Source of the DNA: Deltaproteobacteria bacterium
Lineage (GTDB): Bacteria > Myxococcota > UBA727 > VGSZ01
Direction: 5' to 3'
Length of the DNA: 64,000 bases
Assembly (NCBI GenBank): GCA_020850995.1
Contig: JADZDP010000031.1
Coordinates: 30,367-94,366 of the forward strand
The notes under the pieces are model-generated. The model searched no databases. It saw nothing but the letters and a program-made list of their open reading frames with translations, and was not told the DNA's origin. Shown piece after piece: positions 61,728-64,000 of the stretch. The translations under genes were made by a program, and so were the position numbers. Position 1 is the stretch's first letter; every line of letters starts with the position of its first letter.

Positions 61728-63215
61728 CTACGGCTCGCACACGGTCCACGCCGCCGAGACCCACCCGGTCAGCCCCGGCTTCTCGATCCGGTGCCACTCG
61801 GCCGTCCCGCGCACGAGCTCGCCGGTGCCGGTCTGCAGCCGCGCGACCACCTCGTTGGCGGCGAGGGTTCCCACCGCGCCGTGCGCGGTGTCTGGCTGCG
61901 GCCGCACGTTCAGCGTCGACGACGCGGTCACGCGCACACGCGGACACGGCGGCGGCGCGAGCGAGATGGGCTCGACCCGCAACGCGTCGACCACGAGCAC
62001 GGCGCCGGCCTCACCCGTGACGGCGTCGAGACGCAGGCGCACCTCGGCGTTGGCGTCGAAGGCCCAGGTGCCGAGCGCGACGAAGCCGCTCTCGGCCACC
62101 GCGGCTTGATCCACCTCGACCACCGCGCTCTGCGCGCCGCGCGTGAGCCGGTAGCGCGCGTGCCGCGTGGTGGGGATGGCCGCGTCGACGAACGCCGACA
62201 GGCGGTACTCGCCGCCCTGCGCCACGCGGAGGCGCCACTCGGCGCTCGCCGTCGACGTGGCGCCCGCTGCCTCAACGAGCGTGTCGAAGCGCACCAGGTC
62301 GCCGCCGTGGCCCGAGCCCTCGACCGCGGCCACGCCGGGGCCCCCGCTGAGCGTGAGGCAGGCGTGGTCCTCGTCGAGGATGGTCTCACTGCCAGGCAAG
62401 GACGCGCAGGTCGGCAACACGGCGGGGAAGTGCGCGCGCAGGTGCGGCACGATGGCGCTCATGGGCGTGCCGTAGTTGGCGCCAGCGAACCCGTGGGCGG
62501 GGTCGGGCAGCGCGTGGGACTTGTTGATGGCCACGACGCTCGTGGTGCCCGCGCGCACGATGGCGCCGCCGCTGCTGCCGCCCAAGCTATCGGCGCGGTG
62601 CGCGACATCGCGGGCCCCGACCTCGGTGATGGTGCCCGGTGAGAGCTTCTTGGTGGGCTCGCAGTCGGGCGTGGTGGTCCAGTCGCACTGCTGGTGCAGC
62701 ATGGTGATGGCGGCGCCCACCGCCACCGGCGCGTCGTCGAGCTCGAGCACGGCGTAGCGATCACCGGGGCGCCCAGTGCAACCGACCAGCGCGTAGTCGA
62801 GGGTCGCGTCGGCGCCGAGGAAGCGCTCGCAGCGCACGACGCCCTCCTGGCGCCACTGGGTCTCGAACTGGAAGTTGACGATGACGCCGGCCGCGTGCGC
62901 GGCGTCCGGCACACAGTGGTGGTTGGTCATCACCACGTCGGGCGCGATGAGGAAGCCGCTGCAACGCGACGAGCTGACCGGGATGAACACGTAGCCGGCC
63001 GCGTTGGCGGCGCGCCGCTCGACGGAGCCCGCGGGCAGGCTCGCCGCGTCAGCCCAATCGACGGGGCCGAAGATGAGGCCATCGTCGAGCACCGAGGGGG
63101 CCTTGGGATCGAAGCCCGGGTCGCCTCCGTCGACGTCATGGAGACACGCCCCGGCGGCACCAGCGATCGCCGCGACCCACGTCGCCACCAGCATCGATCC
63201 GAATCGTCGTCTCAT
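61728..63215 (-). CDS. Secreted trypsin-like serine protease with golvesin-like and SH3-like domains
   Basis: A 495-residue lipoprotein (signal peptide and A-G-A-C lipobox). The protease domain shows His in M-T-N-H-H-C and nucleophile Ser in L-G-G-S-S-G-G-A-I (V8-like); Asp is likely in the L-E-L-D-D region. Next, a domain with Y-R-L-S-A-F-V-D-A and A-L-R-V-E-P-I resembles the golvesin/carbohydrate-binding-like beta-sandwich at the C-terminus of secreted myxobacterial enzymes. The end (S-T-L-N-V-R-P-Q-P, E-W-H-R-I, G-L-T-G-W-V) is an SH3b repeat. Start at 63215 (MRRRFGSMLVATW). A surface protease for predation or turnover is plausible. Divergent from the glutaredoxin gene. Confidence 0.88.
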   Translation of the reverse strand: MRRRFGSMLVATWVAAIAGAAGACLHDVDGGDPGFDPKAPSVLDDGLIFGPVDWADAASLPAGSVERRAANAAGYVFIPVSSSRCSGFLIAPDVVMTNHHCVPDAAHAAGVIVNFQFETQWRQEGVVRCERFLGADATLDYALVGCTGRPGDRYAVLELDDAPVAVGAAITMLHQQCDWTTTPDCEPTKKLSPGTITEVGARDVAHRADSLGGSSGGAIVRAGTTSVVAINKSHALPDPAHGFAGANYGTPMSAIVPHLRAHFPAVLPTCASLPGSETILDEDHACLTLSGGPGVAAVEGSGHGGDLVRFDTLVEAAGATSTASAEWRLRVAQGGEYRLSAFVDAAIPTTRHARYRLTRGAQSAVVEVDQAAVAESGFVALGTWAFDANAEVRLRLDAVTGEAGAVLVVDALRVEPISLAPPPCPRVRVTASSTLNVRPQPDTAHGAVGTLAANEVVARLQTGTGELVRGTAEWHRIEKPGLTGWVSAAWTVCEP

Positions 63216-63365
63216 CGCCTGACCCCTCACCCGGGAACGCTGCTAGCGGGTCGGGCGAGGGTCGTAGCTCGCGCGATCGTCGTATGCCGGGCCGGCGCAG
63301 GGCGCGCCTTGCGTTTGCACAGGAGAACCGCACACTGTCGTCGAGGGACGAAGGGAGGACGCGCC

Positions 63366-63614
63366 GTGAAGCCGATCACCATCTACACCACGACCTACTG
63401 CCCCTATTGCGTGAAGGCAAAGCAACTGCTCGCGGGGAACGGCTTCGCCTTCACCGAGGTCGACGTCACGGAGGATCCCGCCGCGCGCGCCTGGCTGGTG
63501 GCGACGACCGGCCGGCGCACGGTGCCGCAGCTCTTCGTCGATCAGCAGAGCATCGGCGGCTGCGACGACCTGGAGGCGCTCATCAAGCGAGGCGCACACG
63601 AGGCGTGGCGCTGA
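63366..63614 (+). CDS. grxC: Glutaredoxin 3 type
   Basis: An 82-residue thiol-disulfide oxidoreductase using glutathione. The active site Cys12-Pro-Tyr-Cys15 follows I-T-I-Y-T-T-T-Y. The cis-Pro motif T-V-P-Q-L-F-V and the glutathione-binding G-G-C-D-D-L follow, so all family marks are there. GTG start at 63366 with a GGGAGG site 8 bp upstream. The preceding 150 bp are the shared promoter region with the protease gene; nothing follows but the MITE-like element. Confidence 0.95.
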   Translation: MKPITIYTTTYCPYCVKAKQLLAGNGFAFTEVDVTEDPAARAWLVATTGRRTVPQLFVDQQSIGGCDDLEALIKRGAHEAWR

Positions 63615-63702
63615 GGCACGCGCCGCATGGCTGGCGATGGCCCCGCTGGGCACGACCACCGAGCGCGCCCGTCAAGCGCCACTTGAGCCCGGCCCTCACT
63701 TA

Positions 63703-63861
63703 GGGCCCGCGAACGGACAAGTCGATCGGTGATCGCGAGCGAGGCGCGTCGATGGCAAGGAGCCCCGCAGGGCCGTGGCCGTCGCCACGGACCGAGGACG
63801 CGACGCCGCCAGCGACAATGGATCGCTCGCGAGGACGATTGAGTTGTCCGTTCGCGGGCCC
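63703..63861. mobile_element. 159-bp MITE-like palindromic element with TTA target duplication
   Basis: Perfect 18-bp terminal inverted repeats (63703-63720 and 63844-63861, outer bases GGGCCCGCGAACGGACAA) with 3-bp direct repeats TTA on both flanks (63700-63702 and 63862-63864). Inner sequences also match across the axis (TCGCGAGCGA on both arms after about 10 mismatched nt), and the centre is a 7-bp perfect stem (63773-63779 and 63784-63790) around a 4-nt loop at the exact midpoint. The whole element can fold into one long hairpin. No transposase, so it would move in trans. The 3-bp TNA duplication is reminiscent of IS1031-type IS5 elements, which is an inference. It lies between the glutaredoxin gene and a downstream coding fragment. 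Confidence 0.85.
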
Positions 63862-64000
63862 TTACCTGCCGGGGAACGGCACCTTCGGCTGGGCGACCTT
63901 GACCATCGACACCGCCCAAGGCTCCGTCACGCAGGTGGTCGCTGATGCCACGGGCCTCGCCGGTAACGAGCTCGCCATCTGCTACAACGGTGGCGCCACC
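63818..64000 (+). CDS. Coding fragment running off the window, 5' end inside the MITE
   Basis: From 63863 an open frame reads Y-L-P-G-N-G-T-F-G-W-A-T-L-T-I-D and ends at the window edge with C-Y-N-G-G-A-T. The third positions are about 90% G or C, as in real genes here. The only in-frame ATG visible is at 63818 inside the MITE-like element; in the 88 bp between glutaredoxin and the element no in-frame start connects across the insertion. Either the gene now starts within the element, or its original 5' end was lost or displaced by the insertion. Pattern: strand-rich, possibly exported. Not identified. Confidence 0.45.
   Translation, partial: MDRSRGRLSCPFAGPYLPGNGTFGWATLTIDTAQGSVTQVVADATGLAGNELAICYNGGAT

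Noticed and set aside
1..64000. tRNA, rRNA, tmRNA or a replication origin
   Set aside because: No CCA-ended cloverleaf, rRNA-like conserved block or DnaA-box cluster was recognised by eye; a covariance-model scan would be needed to exclude small RNAs.

Overview
This is about 64 kb of very GC-rich DNA, densely coding on both strands. It reads like a myxobacterium-type genome (Myxococcota, formerly deltaproteobacteria). The indicators are many predicted lipoproteins with Glu-Gly repeat linkers and C-x-D-G-x-D-N-D repeats, two multidomain Ser/Thr kinases, a receiver protein with proline-rich repeats, an FHA protein, a GspE/PilB-like ATPase, and microcompartment shell genes resembling those of Haliangium ochraceum. 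The taxon is an inference. No rRNA, tRNA or CRISPR array was seen.

Layout. 1-1396: 5' end of an inorganic pyrophosphatase gene (minus) and an unknown protein. 1406-7214 (minus): a compact bacterial microcompartment (BMC) operon in the order BMC-T, BMC-H, BMC-P, CoA-acylating aldehyde dehydrogenase, followed by two envelope proteins. 7328-15662: housekeeping and unknown genes (zinc-ribbon protein, DUF1684, methylase-like protein, ThrE exporter, a lemA-TPM-TPM operon). 15750-26286 (minus): tetR, a 3,151-residue type I fatty acid synthase and acpS, each overlapping the next by 4 bp. A FAAH-like amidase gene diverges from tetR across two near-identical palindromes. 28121-30414: a rhodanese-like lipoprotein, a strong terminator, then amtB and a variant PII gene. 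30566-35332: two kinase genes, the second a kinase/cyclase-like/receiver fusion, and two small envelope proteins. 35338-41047: CapA-like protein, EG-linker lipoprotein, receiver protein and CAP protein. 41075-50016 (minus): SpoU methyltransferase, bacterial alpha-2-macroglobulin and pbpC. 50250-61647: anchored proteins, a LysM protein, a MutH homologue, a mono-haem protein, FHA, YggX, AsmA and the GspE/PilB-like ATPase. 61728-64000: secreted trypsin-like protease, glutaredoxin, and a 159-bp palindromic MITE-like element abutting a coding fragment that runs off the window.

The most striking system is tetR-fasI-acpS. A complete one-polypeptide FAS-I (AT-ER-DH-MPT-ACP-KR-KS) next to its own phosphopantetheinyl transferase is the arrangement known from mycobacteria and relatives. 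The divergent amidase has the catalytic Lys-Ser-Ser spacing of fatty acid amide hydrolase, so the locus may be one fatty-acyl regulon. Second in interest is the short BMC operon, which has an aldehyde dehydrogenase but no visible aldehyde-generating signature enzyme. Also worth attention are a PII protein without the modifiable T-loop tyrosine, a MutH with all its catalytic residues, and the MITE.
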